From contig JAJYLU010000113.1 in NCBI GenBank assembly GCA_021787505.1, positions 1 to 6,424 of the forward strand: a DNA stretch of 6,424 nt. Direction: 5' to 3'. The position numbers and the translations under genes are program-made. Numbering within the stretch: position 1 is the stretch's first letter; each line of letters begins with the position of its first letter. Positions 1 to 6,424 of this stretch are shown piece after piece. Source of the stretch: Nitrospirota bacterium (GTDB lineage Bacteria; Nitrospirota; Thermodesulfovibrionia; Thermodesulfovibrionales; UBA6898). The notes beneath the pieces are model-generated. The model was not told the DNA's origin and made no database searches. It was given only the letters and a program-made list of their open reading frames with translations.

Positions 1-4
1 GAGT

Positions 5-10
5 GGGTGA
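5..10 (+). promoter_or_regulatory. Ribosome binding site deciding the start at 18
   Basis: GGGTGA ends 7 bases before the ATG at 18, a good Shine-Dalgarno spacing. The alternative GTG at 3 lies at the window edge, so nothing upstream of it can be judged. The gene could in principle begin outside the window, but the signal-peptide position favours the ATG. Confidence 0.55.
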
Positions 11-17
11 AGTCATT

Positions 18-2048
18 ATGGGAAAAGGCGGCTATCGAGATACGCGTAAAATAGCATTTCTTCTTCCGTCGCTCGTGGCGGTCATCGCCTTATGGACGGG
101 TTCCGGTTCCTGCGGTACGGAGGGCGAAGCAGAACTTTTCGGGAGGGCCTACGGGTATTACCTTGATTATCAGCCCGGGGCGGCGGCTTCCGCATTCAGT
201 CTATTTCTCGAAAAATTCGGAAAAAGCCCGGCCAGGGATGCCGCCCTCTTCTGGCAGGCGAAATCGCTTGCCTTGACCGGCAGGAAGGAAGAGGCGGGAA
301 AGATTTTTGCCAGTATCAGAGAGGAGTACCCGGAGAGCGCCTTCGGAGAGTTTGCTCGGAAGGAACTCGAAGCTCTTTCCGTGCACGAGACTCGGGAGGG
401 AGGCGCGGATAACGGGGCCAAAGGGCAGACAAAAAGGGACGGCAGGGAGCAGGGCTGTGAAGGACTGAGGGCCGATACGGAGAAGTACGCCGCCGAGGTG
501 GAGGAACTATCCGGCCGCCTGCGAGAGAGTGAGGCGAAGGCCGCAGGGCTGGCAGTGGAAAAAGACAACGTGGCAGCTGAAGTAAGGAAGGCGCGGAGAG
601 AAAGGGATGAAACGGTTACCGCGCTGAGGGACGCGGAGCTGAAACTGCCGGAAGTCAATGACGTTGCAATCCGTCTCAGAGAAAGGGAAAAGTTCCAGAG
701 GGAGCAGGACGAATACATAAAGAAGCTTAAGGAAGAGATGCGCGCCCTGACAAAGGGCATGAAAGAGAGGGACGGGAAACTTTCTGAGACCGAAAAGACG
801 ATCGCTCTGCTTCGGGAGCAACTGGCCGCGGGAGGCTATGCACAAAAGAAGGCTGAAGACAGACGGGCGGAGCGGGACAACGAGGATATCCGGAAACTCA
901 AGAAGGCGTCCGAAGACTCAGCGCGCGAGATTGAGGCGCTTACGAAAAAACTGCAGGCCCAGGAGAGGGCGCTTGCCGAGAGGGAAGATGCAGCGAAGCG
1001 GCTGACCGCCGAGAAAAAAATGTATGAAGAGAATCTCGGAAAATACGAGGCTGCGACGAACGAATTGAAGAGAATGAGAGACGAGTATGAGAAGTTGAAG
1101 GCCCGCAGTGCTGTACATGTGGCGTCTGCGGCACGGGAGGATACGGGTGTAGCGGCCGAAAAACTGAAAGAACAATTTGCGGACCTGAAACAGGCGCATG
1201 AAGCACTGCTCGAGCGGGATCGCGGACTGGAGTCGGAGATTGAGGCCTTGAAAGAACGAATGGGCCGGTACGAGACGCCGGTGGTGAAGATTAGGGAGAA
1301 GGCGTATAGCATGATGGAGATCGCAGACCACAGCCGGTTCGCTTCGGCGGTACTGTCGAAAATAGGCGCCTCTCCTTCCTGGAGAAAGGGAGATGTATAT
1401 GAGGATTTTATTACCGAGCGGCTGCTCCTGGGGAAGGCAAGCGACGGTGACATGAGCAAGGCGAATGACGAGGTTCAAAAGCTGGCGGGTAAGTATTCCC
1501 TCGACGGGGATGAAACGCAGTATCTTATGGAATATCTGGCTATTGAAGAGCTGCTCAGAAAGAAAAAAGAGGGCGGAGTGGTGGACGAGGGCGCGGTACG
1601 ACACTATTATGAGGATAACAAAAATGATTATCTGGAGAAGAAAGAGGCCCGTACCATCAGCTACCTCGTGATGAAATACCACAGGGGAGAAAAACTCGGG
1701 AGCGTAGCGCTGGTGTCCGGGCTTCAGCGTGAAGCGGGGAAGGGAAAATCCTTTGAAGAGATCGCGAGGTCGCGGCCCGGCACGGTATCGCTAAAGCGCG
1801 TAGGACTCGAAGAGCTTCCCGCGTGGATAGCGGAGAAGATAAGGATGCTGAGGGACGGGGAAATCAGCAGTATATTTACCGAAAACCAGTTTATCTTGCT
1901 CAAGATGCAGGTGAAAGGCCCTGTCTATCGTAAGTACGAAGACGTAAGGGAGGAGATCAGAAAAAAGCTTTCCCCGAAGGGGGAAAGTCCCGTTGACATC
2001 GAAACGTGGCTCCGGGAACTCAGGAAAGAGGCGGTCGAAATCAGATGA
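18..2048 (+). CDS. Exported TPR-like / long coiled-coil / SurA-parvulin-like protein (676 aa)
   Basis: Probable envelope protein of unknown specific role. The ATG at 18 is preferred over the in-frame GTG at 3 because GGGTGA lies 7 bases upstream and because it puts a basic N-terminus (K3, R7, R10, K11) directly before a hydrophobic stretch (residues 12-26), as in a signal peptide. C32 follows S-G-S, a poor lipobox, so lipidation is doubtful. Residues about 39-120 form amphipathic helices resembling the TPR segments of YbgF/BamD-type proteins. Residues about 150-415 are almost wholly charged heptad-like coiled coil. Residues about 435-520 resemble the helical N-terminal part of SurA/PrsA chaperones. 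Residues about 525-635 follow the parvulin layout (YYEDNKNDYLEKKEAR, GKSFEEIAR, LEELPAWIAEKI, DGEISSIF). The usual active-site histidines are replaced (S548 and I626), so isomerase activity is unlikely. A chaperone or scaffold role in the periplasm is inferred. The last part of the gene contains an antisense terminator. Codons are regular, with no frameshift seen. Confidence 0.85.
   Translation: MGKGGYRDTRKIAFLLPSLVAVIALWTGSGSCGTEGEAELFGRAYGYYLDYQPGAAASAFSLFLEKFGKSPARDAALFWQAKSLALTGRKEEAGKIFASIREEYPESAFGEFARKELEALSVHETREGGADNGAKGQTKRDGREQGCEGLRADTEKYAAEVEELSGRLRESEAKAAGLAVEKDNVAAEVRKARRERDETVTALRDAELKLPEVNDVAIRLREREKFQREQDEYIKKLKEEMRALTKGMKERDGKLSETEKTIALLREQLAAGGYAQKKAEDRRAERDNEDIRKLKKASEDSAREIEALTKKLQAQERALAEREDAAKRLTAEKKMYEENLGKYEAATNELKRMRDEYEKLKARSAVHVASAAREDTGVAAEKLKEQFADLKQAHEALLERDRGLESEIEALKERMGRYETPVVKIREKAYSMMEIADHSRFASAVLSKIGASPSWRKGDVYEDFITERLLLGKASDGDMSKANDEVQKLAGKYSLDGDETQYLMEYLAIEELLRKKKEGGVVDEGAVRHYYEDNKNDYLEKKEARTISYLVMKYHRGEKLGSVALVSGLQREAGKGKSFEEIARSRPGTVSLKRVGLEELPAWIAEKIRMLRDGEISSIFTENQFILLKMQVKGPVYRKYEDVREEIRKKLSPKGESPVDIETWLRELRKEAVEIR
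1590..1922 (+). other. Degenerate parvulin-like domain within the 18-2048 gene
   Basis: The segment keeps the skeleton of a rotamase domain: a YYE-x-NK-x-x-Y entry helix, the strand TISYLVMK where active parvulins read RHILV, the GKSFEEIAR helix, the LEELPAWIAEKIRMLRDGEISSIF helix and strand, and the final strand FILLKM where active members have GYHIIKV. Both family-typical histidines are missing, as is the S-D-x-x-(S/A)-x-x-x-G-G-D-L-G loop. The fold call is moderately firm. Loss of catalysis is inferred from those residues. Confidence 0.6.
1961..1987 (-). terminator. Rho-independent terminator for the minus-strand recD2-usp-ATPase run
   Basis: Read on the minus strand, CTTTCCCC-CTTC-GGGGAAAG forms a perfect 8-bp stem with a 4-base loop (1987 down to 1968). 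One C and then six T (1966-1961) follow. The hairpin begins 68 bases past the ATPase stop codon, a normal distance. It lies in the coding sequence of the converging gene, in its S-P-K-G-E-S codons. On the plus strand no T-run follows the hairpin, so it should work in one direction only. I see no comparable terminator for the plus-strand gene just after 2048. Confidence 0.75.
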
Positions 2049-2055
2049 CGGTGAT

Positions 2056-4755
2056 TTATTTTTCCCCTTTCCGCAGCCGCGATTTCCTGAATTCCTCAGC
2101 AAAGAAAAGCAAAAAGGCGAAAGGCAGAAGGACAAGCCATATGTGCAATGAGAGGGGAGAGGTTGAAAATATACTGTTGCCCCAGGGAGTATAGACGATG
2201 AATAGCTGAAGGCAGAGTTCAAAGCCTATACCCATGAAGATCATCCGATTCGTGAATAGTCCCAACCTCAGCACAGATTCTTTCGATGACCTGCACGCAA
2301 AGACATTGCCCGCCTGTGTTATCACGATAGCGGTCAGGCAGGCTGTTGTGGCCTGCATATAGAGGATATTGTTACGCTGAAGCATGGTCCCCCAGTTCCA
2401 GCCCCCCGCATACATCACGTAGAAAAACCCGAACATGCATGCCACTGCCTCGATAGGACCGAGGAAGAGATAAGCACGGGAAATGACTGAAAAATCAAGG
2501 AGTCTTTTATCCATGCTTCTTGGCTGCTGCTTCATAACAGAAGGCGTTGGCTTTTCCGTGCCGAGCCCGAGAGCAGGTAGCATGTCCGTGCCGAGGTCGA
2601 CTGCCAGGATTTGCATGATTGTAAGCGGCAGGGGAATCCTCAGCAGGATATAGGCAAGATAGGGCACTGCCTCCGGTATGTTTGATGCGAATATATAGGT
2701 GATGAACTTTCTGATGTTCTCATACACGGCCCTCCCTTCCTCAACCGCATTGACGATGGTGGCAAAGTTGTCGTCAAGGAGTATCATGTCAGCAGCCTCT
2801 TTTGCAACATCAGTTCCGGATATCCCCATGGATATACCGATATCTGCCTTCTTAAGAGCAGGGGCATCATTTACGCCGTCACCCGTCACGGCGACCCTCT
2901 CCCCTTCTTCCTTCAGGACTGAGACGACCCTCATCTTGTGCTTTGGTGTCATGCGTGCGAAGATGATCTCCTTTTCGGAGAGCTTTTTCCTGAGTTCCCG
3001 GTCGCTCATATTCACGAAGTCGGCCCCTTCGATCACCACAGGCTCTCTCTTCACAAGGGCTATTTCGCGCGCTATGGCAACTGCCGTCCAGCTGCCGTCA
3101 CCGGTGATCATGATTACCTTGATGCCAGCGTCATGACATTTTTCGATCGCATCACGCACTTCAGGACGCGGCGGGTCTTCCAGCCCGATCAGTCCGGCGA
3201 AAACGAGATCAGTTTCAAGAGAATGGGGATCAGGGACCGGGGATCGGGAAATATCTTTTTCATGCCCCTCTTGTCTTTTGTCCTTTGCTCCCTGCCCTTT
3301 GCTTTCCTTATACGCAAACGCCAGCACTCTTAATCCCATATCCATCAGCTGGCGGCAGGCCTCCGTTGCCTTCTGTCTGAAGGCATTGTCCATCTGCTGC
3401 TCAGTTCCGTTCGCCAGGGATCTGCAGCATAAGGGAAGGATGCCTTCCATGGCGCCCTTGGTAAAGACATATTCCCTGTCCGCAACCCTATTCAGGGTCG
3501 TCATCCTCTTCCGGTCGGCGTCAAAGGGGATTTCTGAGATGCGCTTTGCCCCGGAGTCGCCGATACGCTCTCTCGCAAGCTTCAGGAGTGCTGTTTCGGT
3601 CGGGTCGCCTCTGTATTCATTGTCGGCAAAACGGGCATTATTGCACAGAAGCGCTGTCTGCATAAGCATATCGCCGGCCTGCGGACCATGATCTTTTGCA
3701 TCAATGACCTGATCGTCTTTCCATATTTTTGCTGCAGTCATTCTGTTTTGGGTTAGCGTGCCCGTCTTGTCAGTGCAGACGACGGTTACACAACCCAGTG
3801 TCTCTACAGAGGATAGGTTCTTGATCAGGGCCTTCCGCTTTCCCATTCTCTGGGATGCCATCGCAAGGGAAAGGGTGACTGTCGGCAACATTCCCTCAGG
3901 GATGAGTGCCACAGTGATGCCGATGGCAAAGATGAAATTGTCCCAGAAGCTCCTCCCGATAAAGAAGCCGAGGCCAAAGAAGAATATGCCTACCAATGCC
4001 GCGATGGTCGCCACAAGGCGTGTTGCCTTTACGATCTCTTTCTGGAGGGGGCTAAGGCCTGGTTCGACTGCGCTGGTCAGATGGGCTATCCTGCCGAACT
4101 CGGTCCCCATGCCGGTTGCAAAGACGAGCGCCTTCCCGGACCCGCTCGTTACTGTCGTGCCCGCAAAGACAATATTGGGACTTTCCAGTAGCTCGCCCTC
4201 CGAAGGCATATGGTCCCTGAGCCTGGCTTCCGACTCGCCAGTAAGGGATGCATTATTCACCTTCATCATGGAGCTTTCCAGCAGCCGCGCGTCGGCGGGT
4301 ATCATGTCGCCTTCGGCAAGCAGGATGATGTCACCCGGTACTACTTCTCGCGAATGGACACTGTTTTCCCTCCCCTCCCTTACGATCCGCGCACAAAAGG
4401 GCAGGAGTTTTTTCAGGGCCTCGAGTGCCTTTTCTGCGCGGTATTCCTGGATAAAGGTGAAGATCGCATTGATGAAGATGACGCCGATGATCGCAAAACC
4501 GAGTCTGGACATGCCTTCTCCCGGATGAAGATAGGCCGAGAGAAACGAAAGGCCTGCGCCTATCCAGAGCAATATTGCCAGAAAATGAGTGAACTGCCCC
4601 AGGAACCGCATGAAGAGGGGCGTCCTGGCTACGGCACTGATTTCGTTGAACCCGCTCTCTGAAAGTCTCTTCGCGGCCTCGGCATCTGAAAGACCGTTCT
4701 CTGAGCTTACCAGCTGCCTGAGGGCATCCTCCTTAGAAAGACTGTTAATCTTCAT
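2056..4755 (-). CDS. P-type cation-transporting ATPase, Na,K-ATPase-like (type IIC relative), 899 aa
   Basis: ATP-driven cation pump of the inner membrane. The full family order is visible: N-terminal cation-ATPase domain (about 1-75), M1-M2 (about 57-103), actuator domain with TGES (172-175), M3-M4 with PEGML (286-290), phosphorylation site DKTGT (D329), nucleotide domain with KGA (434-436), TGD (551-553), GDGVNDA (625-631), then M5-M10 (about 683-888). M5 SNIPE (691-695) and M6 DLGTDMLPA (720-728) match Na,K-ATPase rather than SERCA, as do M8-M10. E287, N692, E695, D720 and D724 correspond to the acidic or amide ligands of cation sites I and II. The M8 Asp is N817 and the second M9 Glu is L847. 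The M7-M8 loop is short with no SYGQ beta-contact, and the protein stops just after M10 without the terminal Tyr-Tyr. Residues 486-512 are a hydrophilic insert from repeat-like DNA. The start overlaps the upstream usp gene by 11 bp with no clear Shine-Dalgarno, so coupling is likely. Na+, K+ or H+ are the likely ions; Ca2+ is less so. The exact ion is unproven. Confidence 0.95.
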   Translation of the reverse strand: MKINSLSKEDALRQLVSSENGLSDAEAAKRLSESGFNEISAVARTPLFMRFLGQFTHFLAILLWIGAGLSFLSAYLHPGEGMSRLGFAIIGVIFINAIFTFIQEYRAEKALEALKKLLPFCARIVREGRENSVHSREVVPGDIILLAEGDMIPADARLLESSMMKVNNASLTGESEARLRDHMPSEGELLESPNIVFAGTTVTSGSGKALVFATGMGTEFGRIAHLTSAVEPGLSPLQKEIVKATRLVATIAALVGIFFFGLGFFIGRSFWDNFIFAIGITVALIPEGMLPTVTLSLAMASQRMGKRKALIKNLSSVETLGCVTVVCTDKTGTLTQNRMTAAKIWKDDQVIDAKDHGPQAGDMLMQTALLCNNARFADNEYRGDPTETALLKLARERIGDSGAKRISEIPFDADRKRMTTLNRVADREYVFTKGAMEGILPLCCRSLANGTEQQMDNAFRQKATEACRQLMDMGLRVLAFAYKESKGQGAKDKRQEGHEKDISRSPVPDPHSLETDLVFAGLIGLEDPPRPEVRDAIEKCHDAGIKVIMITGDGSWTAVAIAREIALVKREPVVIEGADFVNMSDRELRKKLSEKEIIFARMTPKHKMRVVSVLKEEGERVAVTGDGVNDAPALKKADIGISMGISGTDVAKEAADMILLDDNFATIVNAVEEGRAVYENIRKFITYIFASNIPEAVPYLAYILLRIPLPLTIMQILAVDLGTDMLPALGLGTEKPTPSVMKQQPRSMDKRLLDFSVISRAYLFLGPIEAVACMFGFFYVMYAGGWNWGTMLQRNNILYMQATTACLTAIVITQAGNVFACRSSKESVLRLGLFTNRMIFMGIGFELCLQLFIVYTPWGNSIFSTSPLSLHIWLVLLPFAFLLFFAEEFRKSRLRKGEK
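3220..3300 (-). repeat. Low-complexity repeat-like insert inside the ATPase gene (27 codons)
   Basis: On the minus strand this is a purine-rich run of AAAGG/AAAGA-type units (AAAGGGCAGGGAGCAAAGG, then ACAAAAGACAAGAGG), followed by a GATCCC-type run (CCCGATCCCCGGTCCCTG). It encodes residues 486-512, rich in K, G, D, E, R and P, between conserved GLRVLAFAYKE and LETDLVFAGLIGLEDPPRPEV. Related pumps, as I recall them, have only a short linker here. Similar degenerate G-rich and purine-rich tracts are often seen dispersed between genes in some bacterial genomes, so this may be such an element captured in frame. Copies elsewhere cannot be seen from this window. Confidence 0.5.
4745..4755 (-). other. 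Start/stop overlap coupling usp to the ATPase
   Basis: The last codons and TAA stop of the universal stress gene (stop at 4747-4745) overlap the ATPase ATG (4755-4753) by 11 bases in another frame. No convincing Shine-Dalgarno precedes the ATPase ATG (CCTGAAGCCGCGGC). Re-initiation by ribosomes ending usp is therefore the likely way it is translated. Confidence 0.7.
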
Positions 4756-5584
4756 GCCGCGGCTTCAGGATGATGAGGTCGCAGGGTGTTTCCCTCAGGA
4801 CTTCCTCAACAGGGCTGCCTTTTATCAGGGTTGTCAGCAGGCTCCTTTCGCTTGCACCCATGATGATCAGGTCGTGCCTTTTTGCTGCGGCCTCAATGGT
4901 GATGCTCCTCGCTGTTTTACCGGGCAAGAGCCTTCCTTCATGTTCGATCTCGTATTTTCTCAGATACTCCATGAATCCGGAGACTCCCTCGGGAAGCCTT
5001 TTTTCCCATTCATACGGGGTGAGATGTATTTCGCCATGAAAAAAACTTGTGATAGGTTTTATGGCATGAAATGCGACCACCTTTGCGTTACAGCACTCGG
5101 CCATCTTTGCGGTGAACCATGCTCTTTCTCTCACCTGGCTGATCCTCGCCTTGAGAGGGACAAGTATCTTTGTCGGCCGCATCTTTCCCATATGGACCAC
5201 TCTCGCGAGGGCAACTGAGCAGGGGAGTTTCAGGGAAAGGCTGCGTGCGACGGTGCCGGCATAAAATCTCCGCTCGACATCTTCTCTGCGGGTCGCAGCA
5301 AATACGATATCAATCCTTTCATTTCGGACAATGGCCGCGATTTCTTCTACCGCCAGGCCGGTTCTGGTTATGCTCTCGGCCTTGATTCCCGTCTTCTCCG
5401 CCTCGACGAAGAGCCTTTTCATCGCCTCCTGCGCATGGTCGAAGACGGCCGGGGGAGTGTCTTTGTCCGTTACAAAGCAGAGGTAGAACTTTGCGCCGCA
5501 GACGCGTGCAAGGTGAAGGGCATACCGTGCGGCGACCTCGGAATTGAGATGCTCGTTGACCGCAGCGAGGATTCTCCCGTACAT
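4745..5584 (-). CDS. Tandem universal stress protein (two UspA domains), 279 aa
   Basis: Cytoplasmic protein of the UspA superfamily with two domains, residues about 3-128 and 137-275; single-domain members are about 140-150 residues. Each begins with the typical strand (GRILAAVN; TKILVPLK) and ends with the strand that follows the nucleotide loop (CSVALAR; CDLIILKP). The ATP-type loop G-2x-G-9x-G-(S/T) is imperfect in both. The C-terminal domain has G243, E246 in place of the second Gly, then G256-S257. The N-terminal domain has A97, R100, then G110-T111. The Asp usual at the end of strand 1 is N10 in the first domain and K145 in the second. Nucleotide binding is therefore doubtful, at least in the first domain. 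An in-frame TAA just upstream limits the start to the ATG at 5584; the ribosome site there is weak (AGGTGA about 16 bases away). Overlap with the pump gene suggests a regulatory or sensing partner, which is inference. Confidence 0.9.
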   Translation of the reverse strand: MYGRILAAVNEHLNSEVAARYALHLARVCGAKFYLCFVTDKDTPPAVFDHAQEAMKRLFVEAEKTGIKAESITRTGLAVEEIAAIVRNERIDIVFAATRREDVERRFYAGTVARSLSLKLPCSVALARVVHMGKMRPTKILVPLKARISQVRERAWFTAKMAECCNAKVVAFHAIKPITSFFHGEIHLTPYEWEKRLPEGVSGFMEYLRKYEIEHEGRLLPGKTARSITIEAAAKRHDLIIMGASERSLLTTLIKGSPVEEVLRETPCDLIILKPRHED

Positions 5585-5644
5585 GGTTAATTACAAGGTA
5601 TCACCTGCGGCACGGGAAAGCAACGGAATCTAAATGATCTTCCT
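5585..5644. other. 60-bp spacer between recD2 and usp
   Basis: No strong hairpin with a T-run and no convincing promoter is visible. On the minus strand TTGCTT with TACCTT 17 bases later is a poor sigma-70 match. Read-through from recD2 into usp is possible, as is a weak or alternative-sigma promoter; the sequence does not decide between them. Confidence 0.4.
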
Positions 5645-6424
5645 TCAGGGGATTTCGGGGCGATTCGGCAGGGCGCCTTGCAATCTTTCCTTCAGCCTCG
5701 TATAGCGCATTTTGGGTTTATCATTTCTGATTGCGATCCCGAGTGCTTTTTTGGTGCCGATGAGGACAACCAGCTTTTTCCCGCGGGTGATAGCCGTGTA
5801 AAGGAGGTTCCTCTGGAGCATCATATAGTGCTGGGTGAGAAGCGGCATTACGACCGCCGGGTATTCGCTCCCCTGCGATTTATGGACCGAGACCGCATAG
5901 GCGAGCACTATCTCGTCGAGTTCCGCAAAATCGTACTGTACCACTTTCCCGTCGTAGTCCACCGTAAGTTCCTGGTCTTCACCGTCGATCGAAATTATCC
6001 TCCCGATGTCGCCGTTATAGATGTCCTTGTCGTAATTGTTTCGTATCTGCATTACCTTGTCGCCTCTCCTTAATGCTTTCCCCCCCCTGAGCAGTTCCTC
6101 CCCGGAGGGGTTCAGGTGCTTCTGCAGTTCGACGTTCAGATTCATCGCTCCTACCACTCCCCGGTGCATTGGGGCCAGCACCTGTACGTCCCGTATCGGA
6201 TCGAAGCCGAATTTTTCAGGTATCTTTTCCCCGCACATATTCAGAATCATCCTGCAGACTTCCTCCGGGTCGTCCAGTTCGATAAAGTAAAAATCCTGCG
6301 GGACCTCTCTCTTTGAGGAAAGGAAGGGGAAATCGCCGCGGTTTATCCTGTGGGCGTTGACGATGATAAGGCTCTCCCCGGATTGTCTGAATATCTCGTC
6401 CAGTTGGACCGTAGAAACCCGTCG
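5645..6424 (-). CDS. recD2: RecD2-type ATP-dependent DNA helicase, C-terminal 259 aa (5' end outside window)
   Basis: Superfamily 1B 5'-to-3' DNA helicase of the RecD2 (RecD/TraA) family, which acts in DNA repair and replication-fork maintenance in bacteria lacking RecBC. The reading frame is open to the window edge, so the Met at 6250 is internal and not the start. Visible in order, numbering from the edge: VSTVQLDEIFRQS and IIVNAHRINRG (about 3-30), FGFDPIRDVQVLAPMHRGVVG (about 73-92), RGDKVMQIRNNY followed by YNGDIG (about 120-141), a small SH3-like insert, AVSVHKSQGSEYPAVVMP (about 177-194), and LLYTAITRGKKLVVLIG (about 207-223), whose R214 is the motif VI arginine finger. Full-length relatives are about 720-750 residues, so roughly the last third is here; Walker A and B lie outside. 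An 8-G run at 6087-6080 falls in the frame without breaking it. Confidence 0.93.
   Translation of the reverse strand, partial: RRVSTVQLDEIFRQSGESLIIVNAHRINRGDFPFLSSKREVPQDFYFIELDDPEEVCRMILNMCGEKIPEKFGFDPIRDVQVLAPMHRGVVGAMNLNVELQKHLNPSGEELLRGGKALRRGDKVMQIRNNYDKDIYNGDIGRIISIDGEDQELTVDYDGKVVQYDFAELDEIVLAYAVSVHKSQGSEYPAVVMPLLTQHYMMLQRNLLYTAITRGKKLVVLIGTKKALGIAIRNDKPKMRYTRLKERLQGALPNRPEIP

Noticed and set aside
836..1682. Long open frames on the minus strand opposite the coiled-coil gene (up to 254 codons).
   Set aside because: They are mirror frames of a charged, GAG/AAG-rich coiled coil. Their products are Ser/Phe/Leu-rich without family motifs, and the plus-strand protein has clear domains.
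2049..2070. T-rich stretch just after the plus-strand gene as its terminator.
   Set aside because: The run TTTATTTTT has no stable hairpin directly before it, so an intrinsic terminator cannot be supported.
2101..2135. Purine-rich plus-strand tract (AAGCAAAAAGGCGAAAGGCAG...) resembling the repeat-like block at 3220-3300.
   Set aside because: Here it is simply the complement of codons for the hydrophobic M10 segment (LVLLPFAFLLFFAE), which aligns with other pumps and adds no extra residues. The likeness is probably chance.
3758..4528. A 256-codon plus-strand frame opposite the ATPase gene.
   Set aside because: The ATPase on the other strand is unmistakable over the same bases. The plus-strand product shows no recognisable motif and no convincing ribosome site.
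5590..5632. Possible sigma-70 or sigma-54 promoter in the spacer before usp.
   Set aside because: The best -35/-10 pair is a poor match, and the GGCAC element lies on the wrong strand without a proper GC partner.
5645..6250. Reading the helicase as a short 201-residue protein starting at the Met at 6250.
   Set aside because: The frame stays open to the window edge, and the 58 residues before this Met match RecD2 (IFRQS, VNAHRINRG). The gene is cut by the edge, not short.

Overview
The window reads as ordinary chromosome of a Gram-negative-type bacterium with moderate to high GC. I cannot fix the taxon. The protein styles (a SurA/parvulin-like envelope protein, a RecD2 helicase, a prokaryotic relative of the Na,K-ATPase) would suit Nitrospirota or a deltaproteobacterial lineage, but that is a guess from general knowledge. 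There is no rRNA, tRNA, CRISPR array, transposase or phage gene, and no gene-free stretch longer than about 60 bases.

Layout. Positions 18-2048 (+) encode a 676-residue exported protein with an N-terminal signal or anchor, a TPR-like helical segment, a very long charged coiled coil, and a C-terminal SurA/parvulin-type fold that seems to have lost its catalytic residues. Facing it on the minus strand is a three-gene run, read right to left: the 3' third of recD2 (6424-5645, cut by the window edge), a tandem-domain universal stress protein (5584-4745), and an 899-residue P-type cation ATPase (4755-2056). The stress-protein gene and the ATPase gene overlap by 11 bp, so the two products are probably translationally coupled. 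The two converging transcription units meet tail to tail with 7 bp between stop codons. The best terminator for the minus-strand run is a perfect 8-bp hairpin followed by T6, and it lies inside the 3' end of the opposing gene (1961-1987).

How the genes work together. The ATPase is the most informative gene. Its membrane segments align by eye with the animal Na,K-ATPase alpha subunit (type IIC). The acidic residues of cation sites I and II are kept, while the residues linked to the third Na+ site, the beta-subunit contact and the C-terminal Tyr-Tyr switch are absent. Its N-to-P domain linker carries a 27-residue in-frame insert encoded by low-complexity, repeat-like DNA. The overlapping Usp protein, which has degenerate nucleotide-binding motifs, is a reasonable candidate for a regulator of the pump. 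That link rests only on gene order and overlap. RecD2 is a DNA-repair helicase and may be only a positional neighbour. No wholly new system is evident. The points worth a second look are the pump's ion-site pattern, its insert, the Usp-pump coupling, the composite coiled-coil/pseudo-parvulin protein and the terminator embedded in an opposing gene.
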